Below, one piece after another: positions 8,299-16,256 of a DNA stretch of 64,000 nt. The first letter of the stretch is position 1. Every line of letters begins with the position of its first letter. The notes beneath the pieces are model-generated. The model was given only the letters and a program-made list of their open reading frames with translations. It was not told the DNA's origin and did not search any database. The position numbers and the translations under genes were made by a program. Source of the stretch: Streptomyces tendae (GTDB lineage Bacteria; Actinomycetota; Actinomycetes; Streptomycetales; Streptomycetaceae); contig NZ_CP043959.1 of NCBI RefSeq assembly GCF_008632955.1, positions 6,758,001 to 6,822,000 on the forward strand. The letters run 5' to 3'.

Positions 8299-8440
8299 CA
8301 GGACGTGCCACCGGCTCGCGGCCGGGCCCGGACGGTTGGAGCCGGGGCGCGAAGGCATACGGCGGCCCAGGGGACGTGCCGCCGGCTCACGGCCGGGTCC
8401 TGGACGGCTGGGGCCGGGGCGCGAAGGCCTCCGCGGAGAC
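8299..8440. repeat. Two diverged copies of a ~70-bp direct repeat
   Basis: GACGTGCCACCGGCTCGCGG at about 8302 and GACGTGCCGCCGGCTCACGG at about 8376 begin two copies about 75 bp apart that continue through GGGGCGCGAAGGC. They lie in the 8171-9201 gap. I find no convincing gene in that ~1 kb: its open frames are arginine-rich with no ribosome binding site or domain, and its composition looks like decayed non-coding DNA. Confidence 0.7.
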
Positions 8441-8700
8441 AGGCACGGAGTCCGGCCCGAGCAAGCAGTACACCGCGGCGCGTACGGGCGCCCCGCAGCA
8501 CCGGCCCGCGCGCCGACCGTGAGGCCGGCCGTCACCGGCGGCATCCGCAGCCCAGGTACCCAACGCGTCGCTCCCGCCGCCCACGGGGCGCTTCGCGGCG
8601 CCGGACCGCCCGGGTGCGCGGCAGCCCCGCGTTGATCAGCGGTCTGCTCGCTCAGATCACTTCAGGTGGGGGTGAGGCCCCGTGATGGACCGGGAAAAGG

Positions 8701-8720
8701 TTATCCACAGCTGTGGATAA
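8701..8720. promoter_or_regulatory. Inverted pair of DnaA boxes
   Basis: TTATCCACAGCTGTGGATAA is a perfect 20-bp palindrome made of two consensus DnaA boxes (TTATCCACA and its complement) facing each other across GC. It is in a gene-free stretch. DnaA binding is established for this 9-mer; activity at this site is inferred. Confidence 0.6.
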
Positions 8721-9201
8721 AAGTGCCGCACCGCTCGCGGACGCGGGAACGTGGGCAGCCACCGAGGCAACCTCGGGCATCACAATCGGGGAGACGTGAG
8801 CGAGCCCGGCAGCGAGTGAGTCGAGCGTGTACCCGGCGTGCGCAGGCAGGTGAGTACGCCCGCGAGGGCGGTGAGGTACACCGCAGCGCAGCGCGGGTAT
8901 GAACGAGCCACGCCGGCGGCAGGACGCTCGACAACGCGCGAGCGCACACGCCGCGCCGGCGACAGGACGCTCGCGGCGCGAGACGTTGAAGCGTGCCGCA
9001 TCGGCGACGGCAAGGCGCTCCGCCCTGCGGGCACGCGTGCGCGCCCGCACAGGGAGCAAGGCGCGTAGGCGCCGCCGTGGCGCGGGCGACAGCCCGTTCC
9101 GCCGCGCGAACATGCCGGCGCCCCCGCGCAGGGGGCGAGGTGCGCGGCCGCCGCAGCGCCCCCGGAGGGAGATCGCGTCGGCGGCCGGGCCGGCGCCGTT
9201 C

Positions 9202-9399
9202 CTACTTCAGTGCGAGCCAGGCCACCGCGGCGACGACCGCCACGGCGACGACGATGCCGACGATCAGGCCGATGCGCGGCCCCCCGCTGGTGGACGCCGC
9301 CGCCTGCTGCCCCTGGGGGGCCTCGTCGACGAACGCGCGGAACATCTGGGTGCTGCCGGCGGGGTCGTGATTGCCCTGCGGGCCCTGGGTGTTAGCCAT
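9202..9399 (-). CDS. Small tail-anchored membrane protein
   Basis: A 65-residue protein. The first 40 residues are hydrophilic (MANTQGPQGN, then FVDEAPQGQQAAA); the last 24 are one membrane helix (IGLIVGIVVAVAVVAAVAWLAL) ending in Lys, i.e. a C-terminal anchor with the N-terminus probably cytoplasmic. ATG at 9399; a longer frame upstream has no support. It diverges from the marR-type gene and could share the intervening control region. Function unknown. Confidence 0.75.
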   Translation of the reverse strand: MANTQGPQGNHDPAGSTQMFRAFVDEAPQGQQAAASTSGGPRIGLIVGIVVAVAVVAAVAWLALK

Positions 9400-9570
9400 G
9401 TCACGAGACCCTAGCGAATCACCGCCCGGCGCCCCAAGCGGGGCGGGGGCAGGCGGCCGCACCGGCCACGGAGGACCGCCGCCGAACCGGCACAACCGCT
9501 CCGAGCTGCGGGTTTACTGCCGCGATTACTTGCCTTTGCCAAGTTTTTGGGCCGACAGGGGCGCTTTTGT

Positions 9571-9612
9571 TTGCCTTCAGCAACCATCGAAACTTACGGT
9601 TGCTTTAAGCAA
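9571..9612 (+). promoter_or_regulatory. Two TTGC-N5-GCAA operator-like palindromes
   Basis: TTGCCTTCAGCAA (9571-9583) and TTGCTTTAAGCAA (9600-9612) have the same TTGC/GCAA half-sites with centres 29 bp apart, about three helical turns. They sit just upstream of the MarR gene, the second 15 bp before its start. A weaker relative (TTGCCTTTGCCAA) lies at 9530. Position and symmetry fit autoregulation by the adjacent MarR protein. Confidence 0.6.
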
Positions 9613-9627
9613 CGAAACGGAGGTGCC

Positions 9628-10119
9628 ATGGCCGAGTCGGCACAGTACGAGGAACTGGTCCGGCAGTTCAGCGCCTTCGGCGCCGTCAAACGGGAGATGA
9701 ACCGGATCATGCCGGCCGACTGCCCGAGCGGCTCCGCGGCCGTGCTGACCCTGCTGGGCGGCCACGGCGACATGCGCATGAGCCGTCTCGCGGAGCTGTT
9801 GTCCGTGGACATGTCCGTCACCAGCCGCCACGTCGCCCACCTGGCCGAGCGCGGCTGGATCGAACGCTCCCCCGACCCCGCCGACAAACGGTCCCGCATC
9901 CTGCGTCTCACCCCGGCCGGCCAGACCCGGCTCGACGAGATGTTCCGGCTCACGACCCGGCTCCTCGCCGAGCGGCTGAGCGACTGGTCGGACGAGGAGG
10001 TCGGCAGCCTCACCCAGCTGATGGCCCGGCTCCGGGACAGCTTCGGCGACCCGCGCACCGTGCCCCGGCAGGCACCTCCCGCGCTAGGGACAACCCCCCG
10101 TACACCCGCAAACACATAA
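9628..10119 (+). CDS. MarR family transcriptional regulator
   Basis: A 163-residue winged-helix repressor. The recognition region reads MRMSRLAELLSVDMSVTSRHVAHLAERGWIERSPDPADKR, with the wing DPADKRSRILRLT typical of MarR. It starts at ATG 9628 after ACGGAGGTGCC. The exporter gene begins 13 bp downstream, so it probably controls its own operon through the TTGC palindromes upstream. The ligand is unknown; a drug or toxic compound exported by the next gene is a reasonable inference. Confidence 0.93.
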   Translation: MAESAQYEELVRQFSAFGAVKREMNRIMPADCPSGSAAVLTLLGGHGDMRMSRLAELLSVDMSVTSRHVAHLAERGWIERSPDPADKRSRILRLTPAGQTRLDEMFRLTTRLLAERLSDWSDEEVGSLTQLMARLRDSFGDPRTVPRQAPPALGTTPRTPANT

Positions 10120-10132
10120 GAGAAGGAAGTCC

Positions 10133-12673
10133 ATGGCAACGACCACACCACAAGGTGTGCGGGCTCATGCCAAGCACGGAGGAGGCCCCTCCCAGGACGC
10201 TCCGATGACCCATCGGCAGATCATGGAGGCGCTGTCCGGGCTGTTGCTCGGCATGTTCTGCGCCATCCTGTCGTCGACCATCGTCACCAACGCCCTGCCC
10301 GAGATCGTCTCCGACCTCGGCGGCGGACAGAGCGCCTACACCTGGGTCGTCACCGCCTCGCTGCTGACGATGACCGCCTCCACCCCGCTGTGGGGCAAGC
10401 TCGCCGACCTCATCAGCAAGAAGGCCCTGGTCCAGACGGCCCTGGTGGTCTTCGTCATCGGCTCGATCGTGGCCGGTACGGCGCAGAACCCGGGCATGCT
10501 GATCATCGCTCGCGCCATCCAGGGTCTCGGCGGTGGCGGTCTGGCCGCACTGGCGCAGATCATCATGGCCGCGATGATCTCCCCGCGTGAGCGTGGACGG
10601 TACTCCGGCTACCTGGGCGCGACCTTCGCCGTCGCGACCGTCGGCGGTCCGCTGCTCGGCGGTGTCATCACCGACACCAGCTGGCTCGGCTGGCGCTGGT
10701 GCCTCTACGTCGGCGTCCCGTTCGCGATCATCGCGCTGATCGTGCTGCAGAAGACGCTGAACCTTCCCCTGGTGAAGCGGGAGGTCAAGGTCGACTGGGC
10801 CGGCGCCTTCTTCGTCACCGCGGCCGTCAGCCTGCTGCTCGTCTGGGTCACCTTCGCCGACGACAAGTACGCCTGGATGTCCTGGCAGACCGGTCTGATG
10901 GTCGGCGGCGCGATCCTGCTGACGCTGGTCTTCCTGTTCGTCGAGTCCAAGGCCAGTGAGCCGATCATCCCGCTGCGCCTGTTCCGCAACCGCACCATCG
11001 CGCTGGCCTCGCTGGCCTCGCTGTTCGTCGGTATCGCGATGTTCGCGGGCACCGTCTACTTCAGCCAGTACTTCCAGCTGGCCCGGGACAAGTCCCCGAC
11101 CATGTCGGGCGTCATGACCATCCCGATGATCGGCGGTCTGTTCATATCGTCGACCGTCTCCGGCATCGTCATCACCAAGACCGGCCGCTGGAAGGCCTGG
11201 CTGCTGGCCGGCGGCGTGCTGCTCACGGCGGGCCTCGGCCTGCTGAGCACCATGCGCTACGACACCCCCTACTGGCACATCGGCATCTTCATGGCGCTGA
11301 TGGGTCTGGGCGTCGGCATGATGATGCAGAACCTGGTGCTCTGCACGCAGAACCAGGTGGCCCCGAGCGACCTGGGCGCGGCCTCGTCGGTGGTGACCTT
11401 CTTCCGCTCCCTCGGCGGTGCGGTGGGCGTCTCCGTGCTCGGCTCGGTGATGTCCTCCCGGATCAGCAACTACGCGGCGGACACCATCGGTTCGCTCAGC
11501 CCGCAGGAGCAGGCGGCGGCCGCCAAGGCCTCCGGCAGCGGCACCATCCCCGACATGGACCTGCTGCCTCCGGGCATCCGCACCTGGCTGGAGAGCGCCT
11601 ACGGGCACGGCATCGCCGACATCTTCCTGTACGTCGCGCCGGTCGCCCTGCTCGGCTTCCTGGTGACCCTGTTCATCAAGGAGGTCCCGCTGCGGACCAC
11701 GGGCGCGCTGGCACAGGCCGCCCAGGAGAAGGCCGGCGTCACCGGCGCCCCGGCCGTCCCGGCCCCCACCGAGGCCGCGGCCACCGTCCCGGCCGCGGGC
11801 GCCGCCTCCGCGGGCTCCGTCACCTCGGAGACCGAACGGACCGGCGAGGACACCTTCGCGCGGCCCGTGTCCGCCGTCGCCACCGTCGCCCGTCCCGAGG
11901 AGTCCGCCTCCTCCGGCATCCCGGTGCGCGGTTTCGTCCGGGGCGCGGACAGCACCCCGGTGCCGCGGGCCGCGGTCACGCTGATCTCCCTCGGCGGACG
12001 TCAGCTGGGCCGCTCGGTGGCCCAGGACGACGGCTCCTACGCGGTGGACGCCCCCTCGGCCGGGTCGTACGTCCTGATCGCCGCCGCCGACGGCCACCAG
12101 CCGCAGGCGTCCACGGTCGTGGTGAACGGCGAGCCGGTCGCCTACGACATCCTGCTCAGCGGCACCAGCGGCATGACCGGTGTGGTCCGCGCGGCGGACA
12201 CCGGGCAGCCGGTGCGGGACGCGATGGTGATCGTCACCGACGTACGCGGGGACCTGCTGGCCACCGGGACCACCGGTGAGCAGGGCGAGTTCTCGTTCGC
12301 CGAGCTGGTGCCGGGGGCGGTGACCGTGGCGGTGAACGCCGCCGGTTACCGGCCGCGCGCACTGCCGGTCGAGATCGGCGCCACGGGTGTCACCCGGGTC
12401 GAGGCCGACCTGGAGAGCGGCGCCCACGTCCGGGGCGTGGTGCGCGCCCCGCACGGTCCGCTGGCCGACGCCCGGGTCACCCTGGTCGACGCGGCGGGCA
12501 ACGTGGTCGGCACGGCGACGACCGGGGCGGACGGGGCGTACGCCTTCGCCGACCTGGACGGCGGCGAGTACACCGTCATCGCCACGGGTTACCCGCCGGT
12601 GGCGACCGCGCTGACGGTCGCCGGCACCGGTGTCGACGACCACGACATCGAACTCGCCCACCCGGGCGAGTAG
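10133..12673 (+). CDS. DHA2-type MFS exporter fused to three carboxypeptidase-regulatory-like domains
   Basis: An 846-residue protein, about 300 longer than usual for the family. Residues ~30-530 are a 14-helix DHA2 (EmrB/QacA) drug:proton antiporter: LLGMFCAILSSTIVTNALPEI, the WGKLADLISKK loop, and GYLGATFAVATVGGPLLGG (motif C). After a Pro/Ala/Thr-rich linker (~540-590), residues ~595-846 hold three successive Ig-like carboxypeptidase-regulatory-like domains, seen as repeated YxFxDLxxGxYTVxAxGYxP-type ends. These probably face outside or lie at the membrane edge. Translationally close to the MarR gene; the next gene carries the same type of domain. Confidence 0.93.
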   Translation: MATTTPQGVRAHAKHGGGPSQDAPMTHRQIMEALSGLLLGMFCAILSSTIVTNALPEIVSDLGGGQSAYTWVVTASLLTMTASTPLWGKLADLISKKALVQTALVVFVIGSIVAGTAQNPGMLIIARAIQGLGGGGLAALAQIIMAAMISPRERGRYSGYLGATFAVATVGGPLLGGVITDTSWLGWRWCLYVGVPFAIIALIVLQKTLNLPLVKREVKVDWAGAFFVTAAVSLLLVWVTFADDKYAWMSWQTGLMVGGAILLTLVFLFVESKASEPIIPLRLFRNRTIALASLASLFVGIAMFAGTVYFSQYFQLARDKSPTMSGVMTIPMIGGLFISSTVSGIVITKTGRWKAWLLAGGVLLTAGLGLLSTMRYDTPYWHIGIFMALMGLGVGMMMQNLVLCTQNQVAPSDLGAASSVVTFFRSLGGAVGVSVLGSVMSSRISNYAADTIGSLSPQEQAAAAKASGSGTIPDMDLLPPGIRTWLESAYGHGIADIFLYVAPVALLGFLVTLFIKEVPLRTTGALAQAAQEKAGVTGAPAVPAPTEAAATVPAAGAASAGSVTSETERTGEDTFARPVSAVATVARPEESASSGIPVRGFVRGADSTPVPRAAVTLISLGGRQLGRSVAQDDGSYAVDAPSAGSYVLIAAADGHQPQASTVVVNGEPVAYDILLSGTSGMTGVVRAADTGQPVRDAMVIVTDVRGDLLATGTTGEQGEFSFAELVPGAVTVAVNAAGYRPRALPVEIGATGVTRVEADLESGAHVRGVVRAPHGPLADARVTLVDAAGNVVGTATTGADGAYAFADLDGGEYTVIATGYPPVATALTVAGTGVDDHDIELAHPGE

Positions 12674-12781
12674 CACCGGCCCGGGCCCGTGGCGGGCCCG
12701 CGCGTCCTGTAGCGGAGACGCGCCCCGCCGCGGGCCGGTCGTATCACGACCTTTTATGAGCTTTTTCAGGGAGAAGACCGG

Positions 12782-13603
12782 ATGCCACTGACCGCGAGGA
12801 TCCGTACCCGGGACGGATGGGCCGTGTCTCACGCGGTCGTCACGCTCACCGACGGGACCGGCAGCCAGGTGCTGCGCGCCGAGGCGGACGCCGAGGGCGC
12901 CGTCCGGGACGCCACCGAGCTGACGCCGGGGGCGTACACCGTCGTCGTGACCGCGGTCGGGTACGCGCCCGCCGCCGCGAGCGCCCTCGTCACCGCGAGC
13001 GGGCGTGCCGAGGTCGGGACCGTGACGCTGGCCCGCACCGGGGGCACGGAGCTGCCGCCGCCCGGACCGTGGACCGTCGACCCGGCGCACTCCGGTGTGG
13101 CGGCGGTCGCCCAGCACCTGGGCATCTCCAGCGTGCGGGGACGGTTCACCGACTTCTCGGCCACGGTGGAGATCGCCCCGGACGACGTGACCAAGTCCCG
13201 TGTCGAGGCGGTCATCCAGGCCGCGTCCATCGACACCGGCAACGGGATGCGCGACACCCATCTGCGGTCCCCGGACTTCCTGCACGTCGAGCGGTACCCG
13301 GAGATCACCTACCGGTCCACGGGGCTGACCCAGGCGGGCACCGACCGCTGGACCGTCCACGGCGAGCTGACCATGCGCGGGGTGGTCCGCCCGGTCGACC
13401 TGGACCTCGCCTACCTCGGCACCGGCGCCGACCCGTGGGGCGGCACCCGCGCGGCCTTCCGCGCGACGACCGAGCTGCACCGCGAGGACTTCGCGATGAA
13501 CTACAACCAGGTCGTCCAAGCCGGCATCGCCGCCATCGGCACCACCCTGCGCGTGGAACTCGACGTCCAGGCGGTCCAGGGCGAAACCCTCCCCACCGTC
13601 TGA
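12782..13603 (+). CDS. YceI family protein with N-terminal carboxypeptidase-regulatory-like domain
   Basis: A 273-residue protein. Residues 1-90 form one carboxypeptidase-regulatory-like domain (DAEGAVRDATELTPGAYTVVVTAVGYAP); residues ~97-270 are a YceI lipocalin-like domain that in homologues binds polyisoprenoids or other amphiphiles: TVDPAHSGVAAVAQHLGIS, then SPDFLHVERYPEITYRS and GELTMRGVVRPVDL. No signal peptide is visible, unlike classical periplasmic YceI. ATG at 12782 follows CAGGGAGAAGACCGG. The accessory domain it shares with the upstream exporter suggests the two proteins act together. Confidence 0.92.
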   Translation: MPLTARIRTRDGWAVSHAVVTLTDGTGSQVLRAEADAEGAVRDATELTPGAYTVVVTAVGYAPAAASALVTASGRAEVGTVTLARTGGTELPPPGPWTVDPAHSGVAAVAQHLGISSVRGRFTDFSATVEIAPDDVTKSRVEAVIQAASIDTGNGMRDTHLRSPDFLHVERYPEITYRSTGLTQAGTDRWTVHGELTMRGVVRPVDLDLAYLGTGADPWGGTRAAFRATTELHREDFAMNYNQVVQAGIAAIGTTLRVELDVQAVQGETLPTV

Positions 13604-13723
13604 AACCGGGTCCGGGCCCGCTCCTTCGACCGGGGCCCGCCCATGGGGAGTGGAGGAAGCGGCGGCGCGCCACCGCGCGCCGGCCGCGGAAGCACGGCCG
13701 CCCGGGTGTCGCGGAGGAGGCCG

Positions 13724-14425
13724 TCAGGGTTTCTCGTGGGTGGCGACGATGCGGAGGGCCAGGTCGCGGAGTTTGACGTTCTCGCGCTGGGAGGCGCGGA
13801 CCATGCTCTCGAAGGCACCGGCCGCGTCGAGGTCCATGCGTTCCATCAGGATGCCGGTCGCCTGGCCGATCAGGTCCCGGGTGCGCATGGCCTCGGTGAG
13901 CTGCTCCCGCACGGTGGCGGAGTCGAGGGCGATGCCGACGTGCGTGGTGAACAGCCGCCCGACCCGCAGCGCCGCCTCGTCGAAGGCGCGCGGCTTGCGG
14001 GCGTACGCCGTGAGGACGGTCAGCCGCCGCCGGTCGACGCGCAGCCGCAGCGACAGCACCGAGCGCAGTCCCAGCCCGGACAGCGTGTCCTCGCCCTCGT
14101 CACCCTCGCTGTCCGCGACCTCGGCCACCGGCGCGTTCCACAGCCGCTGCCAGTACGGCTGACGCCCGGCCGGGGGCCCGCCGTCCTCGGCGGCGCGGAC
14201 GACCTCGTCGGTCCAGGCGAGCGGGCGGCGCCGGTTGTCGCGCTCTATGACGGAGATGGCCGCGTGCTCCGCGCCGGGCAGCAGATCCACCGTGAGACGC
14301 ACCGCGGCGTCCAGCGTGCTGTCGGCCGACGCCGTTTCGTGCAGCCGGCGGGCCGCCGCCGTCAATGCCTCCGCCAGGTCCACACCATGGGGGAAGCCGC
14401 AATCGGAAAACTGGGAGGAGACCAC
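13724..14425 (-). CDS. GAF-ANTAR domain regulator
   Basis: About 233 residues. A GAF-like sensory domain occupies roughly residues 10-165 (AISVIERDNRRRPLAWTDE, SVLSLRLRVDRRRLTVLTAYA), followed by an ANTAR RNA-binding three-helix domain at the C-terminus: RDLIGQATGILMERMDLDAAGAFESMVRASQRENVKLRDLA. ANTAR proteins usually act as antiterminators on nascent RNA. The GTG at 14425 is preceded by GAAGAGG at good distance; a longer frame starting at 14512 is possible. Diverges from the STAS gene. Signal and target are unknown. Confidence 0.88.
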   Translation of the reverse strand: MVSSQFSDCGFPHGVDLAEALTAAARRLHETASADSTLDAAVRLTVDLLPGAEHAAISVIERDNRRRPLAWTDEVVRAAEDGGPPAGRQPYWQRLWNAPVAEVADSEGDEGEDTLSGLGLRSVLSLRLRVDRRRLTVLTAYARKPRAFDEAALRVGRLFTTHVGIALDSATVREQLTEAMRTRDLIGQATGILMERMDLDAAGAFESMVRASQRENVKLRDLALRIVATHEKP

Positions 14426-14615
14426 CACGAACCTCTTCGGCGAGCACGACCGGACGGCCGTGCGCAGGAGAGCTCCGCAGCACATTCCCGACTGCGAGCA
14501 CAGGACGTACAAACTTTAGCCGCTTCCGGTCACACACCCCGACGTGGTGCAATGGGCGGAGGGTCAGGAAGCGGCCTTTTTCCGTATTCGGACAATCGAC
14601 CGTCAGGTGAGTGCA

Positions 14616-14954
14616 GTGACCCTCCCCCCGTATCCCTCCGAGCGCGTGATGCTCCCGCTGCCGTCGGAGATCGACTTCTGCAACGCCGACGGCCTGCTGC
14701 CGCTGATCATGTATCAGGCCCGCTCCGGCTCCGAAGGACCCGCCCAGGTGATGGTCCTCGACCTGTCCGCGACCCGTTTCATGGACTCCCAGGGAGTCCG
14801 TCTGATCAACGACGCCCGAAGACTTCTGCTGCCCGACACCCGGGTCCATCTGGTGGCGCTCCCGGAAAGCGTGGCCGGCCGGGTGCTGGAACTGACCGGC
14901 CTGCGCCGTGACGTCCCCGTGTACGACAACCTTCCGGAGGCGATGGCGGCCTAG
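14616..14954 (+). CDS. STAS domain protein (anti-sigma factor antagonist-like)
   Basis: About 112 residues forming a single STAS domain. The conserved LDLSATRFMDSQGVRLINDAR segment carries the serine that anti-anti-sigma factors of the SpoIIAA/RsbV family use for phosphorylation (the S of DSQG). The second half RLLLPDTRVHLVALPESVAGRVLELTGL also fits. The GTG at 14616 is preceded by CAGGTGA; GTGs at 14544 and 14607 are alternatives. Its kinase partner is not adjacent; the RsbW-like proteins at 48 and 55 kb are candidates only by type. Confidence 0.85.
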   Translation: MTLPPYPSERVMLPLPSEIDFCNADGLLPLIMYQARSGSEGPAQVMVLDLSATRFMDSQGVRLINDARRLLLPDTRVHLVALPESVAGRVLELTGLRRDVPVYDNLPEAMAA

Positions 14955-14963
14955 GCTGACGCC

Positions 14964-15434
14964 ATGGCACCGAACATCGCGACCAACACCAGCGTCTCCC
15001 TCGACGAGTTGCTCGACTTCGTACGGCCCCGGCACCGGGCGGTCCTGCTGACCCGGCGGGCCGACGGCAGCCCCCAGGGCTCCCCGCTGACCTGCGGTGT
15101 CGACGACTCGGGGCGGATCGTGGTGTCCACGTACCCCGAGCGTGCCAAGACGCGCAACGCCAAGCGGGACCCCCGGGTGAGCCTGATCGTCCTGAGCGAC
15201 GAGTGGAACGGGCCGTGGGTGCAGATCGACGGCACCGCCGAGGTCCTGGACATGCCCGAGGCGGTGGAGCCGCTGGTGGAGTACTACCGCAACATCGCCG
15301 GGGAGCACCCCGACTGGGACGAGTACCGGGCGGCGATGGTCAAGCAGGGCAAGTCGCTGATCCGGGTCACCCCGGAGCGCTGGGGGCCGGTCGCCACCGG
15401 CGGCTTCCCCGCGCGGCTCGCGGAGGGCGACTAG
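14964..15434 (+). CDS. PPOX-class F420-dependent-type flavin/deazaflavin enzyme
   Basis: A 156-residue split beta-barrel protein of the pyridoxamine-phosphate-oxidase-like family, actinobacterial F420-binding branch. Conserved parts: LDFVRPRHRAVLLTRRADGSPQGSPLT, DDSGRIVVSTYPERAKTRNAKRDPRVSLIVL, and the C-terminal LIRVTPERWGPVATGGFP. Such enzymes reduce or oxidise small substrates with F420 or FMN; the substrate here is unknown. It starts 9 bp after the STAS gene and may be cotranscribed. Confidence 0.9.
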   Translation: MAPNIATNTSVSLDELLDFVRPRHRAVLLTRRADGSPQGSPLTCGVDDSGRIVVSTYPERAKTRNAKRDPRVSLIVLSDEWNGPWVQIDGTAEVLDMPEAVEPLVEYYRNIAGEHPDWDEYRAAMVKQGKSLIRVTPERWGPVATGGFPARLAEGD

Positions 15435-15446
15435 GCGCCGCCCACG

Positions 15447-16220
15447 TCATCCGCGGCTGCGGGCCACCATCGTCTCGATGCCCGCCACGAGCAGGTCCAG
15501 GGCGAAGGTGAAGTCCCGCTCCAGCATCTCCTCGACGGTGTCGCCGCCGCGGGCCTCCATGATCCGGGCCGACTGCCCGATCACGTCGGAGGCGTCCGGG
15601 TCCCGCGTCACCTCGTTCATGGCCCGGCGGTGGTACTCGTCCGGGGTCAGGCCCGTGGCGGCCACCCGGTCGTGGAAGTGGCCCTCGATGGTGCCGTAGC
15701 CGTACACGAACTGGAACACGGCGGAGATCGCCCCGGTGACCCCGTGCTCGGGCAGACCGCTGCGGCCGAGGACCTGCTGGATCACTCCGGAGAAGCGCAG
15801 CGCGTTGGGCCCGATGTTGAGGAAGCGGCCGGCCAGCGCCGACAGCCAGGGGTGGCGCACCAGCAGCGCGCGGTACTCGCGGGCCAGTGCGCGCAGGTCG
15901 GCGCGCCAGTCCTCGCCGGACTCCGGGCCGGGGAGGACGAGTTCGCCGAAGGCGCGGTCCAGGGCCAGTTCGAGGAGGTCGTCCTTGGTGTCGACGTACC
16001 AGTAGACGGACATCGCGGTCACGTCGAGCTCGGCGGCGAGGCGGCGCATGGAGAACGTCGCCAGGCCCTCGGCGTCCAGCAGCCGCACGGTGGCCCCGGT
16101 GATCCTCTCCCGGTCGAGTCCGGACGGCTGGCGTCCGCCGCGCCCGCCGCCCCGGGCCCTGCCCTCCAGCCAGACACTGGGCCGCGGCGCCTTCCCGGAC
16201 CGCTGGGCTGCCCTCACCAT
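15447..16220 (-). CDS. TetR family repressor
   Basis: A 257-residue protein with an unusually basic 35-residue N-terminal tail, then a TetR helix-turn-helix (RERITGATVRLLDAEGLATFSMRRLAAELDVTAMSVYWYVDTKDDL) and a C-terminal ligand-binding domain of the TetR_C type found in TetR-like antibiotic-resistance repressors. It is the second gene after the MFS exporter, 36 bp away on the same strand, so it is likely part of the operon it controls through the 33-bp palindrome at 17813-17845. Confidence 0.92.
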   Translation of the reverse strand: MVRAAQRSGKAPRPSVWLEGRARGGGRGGRQPSGLDRERITGATVRLLDAEGLATFSMRRLAAELDVTAMSVYWYVDTKDDLLELALDRAFGELVLPGPESGEDWRADLRALAREYRALLVRHPWLSALAGRFLNIGPNALRFSGVIQQVLGRSGLPEHGVTGAISAVFQFVYGYGTIEGHFHDRVAATGLTPDEYHRRAMNEVTRDPDASDVIGQSARIMEARGGDTVEEMLERDFTFALDLLVAGIETMVARSRG

Positions 16221-16256
16221 GGCGCACCTTCCTCGACTCGCCGACGCCGGTTCATG

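Noticed and set aside
8305-8685. Open frame of 126 codons and overlapping frames in the 8.2-9.2 kb gap
   Set aside because: Arginine-rich translation, no ribosome binding site, no domain; typical of high-GC shadow frames.
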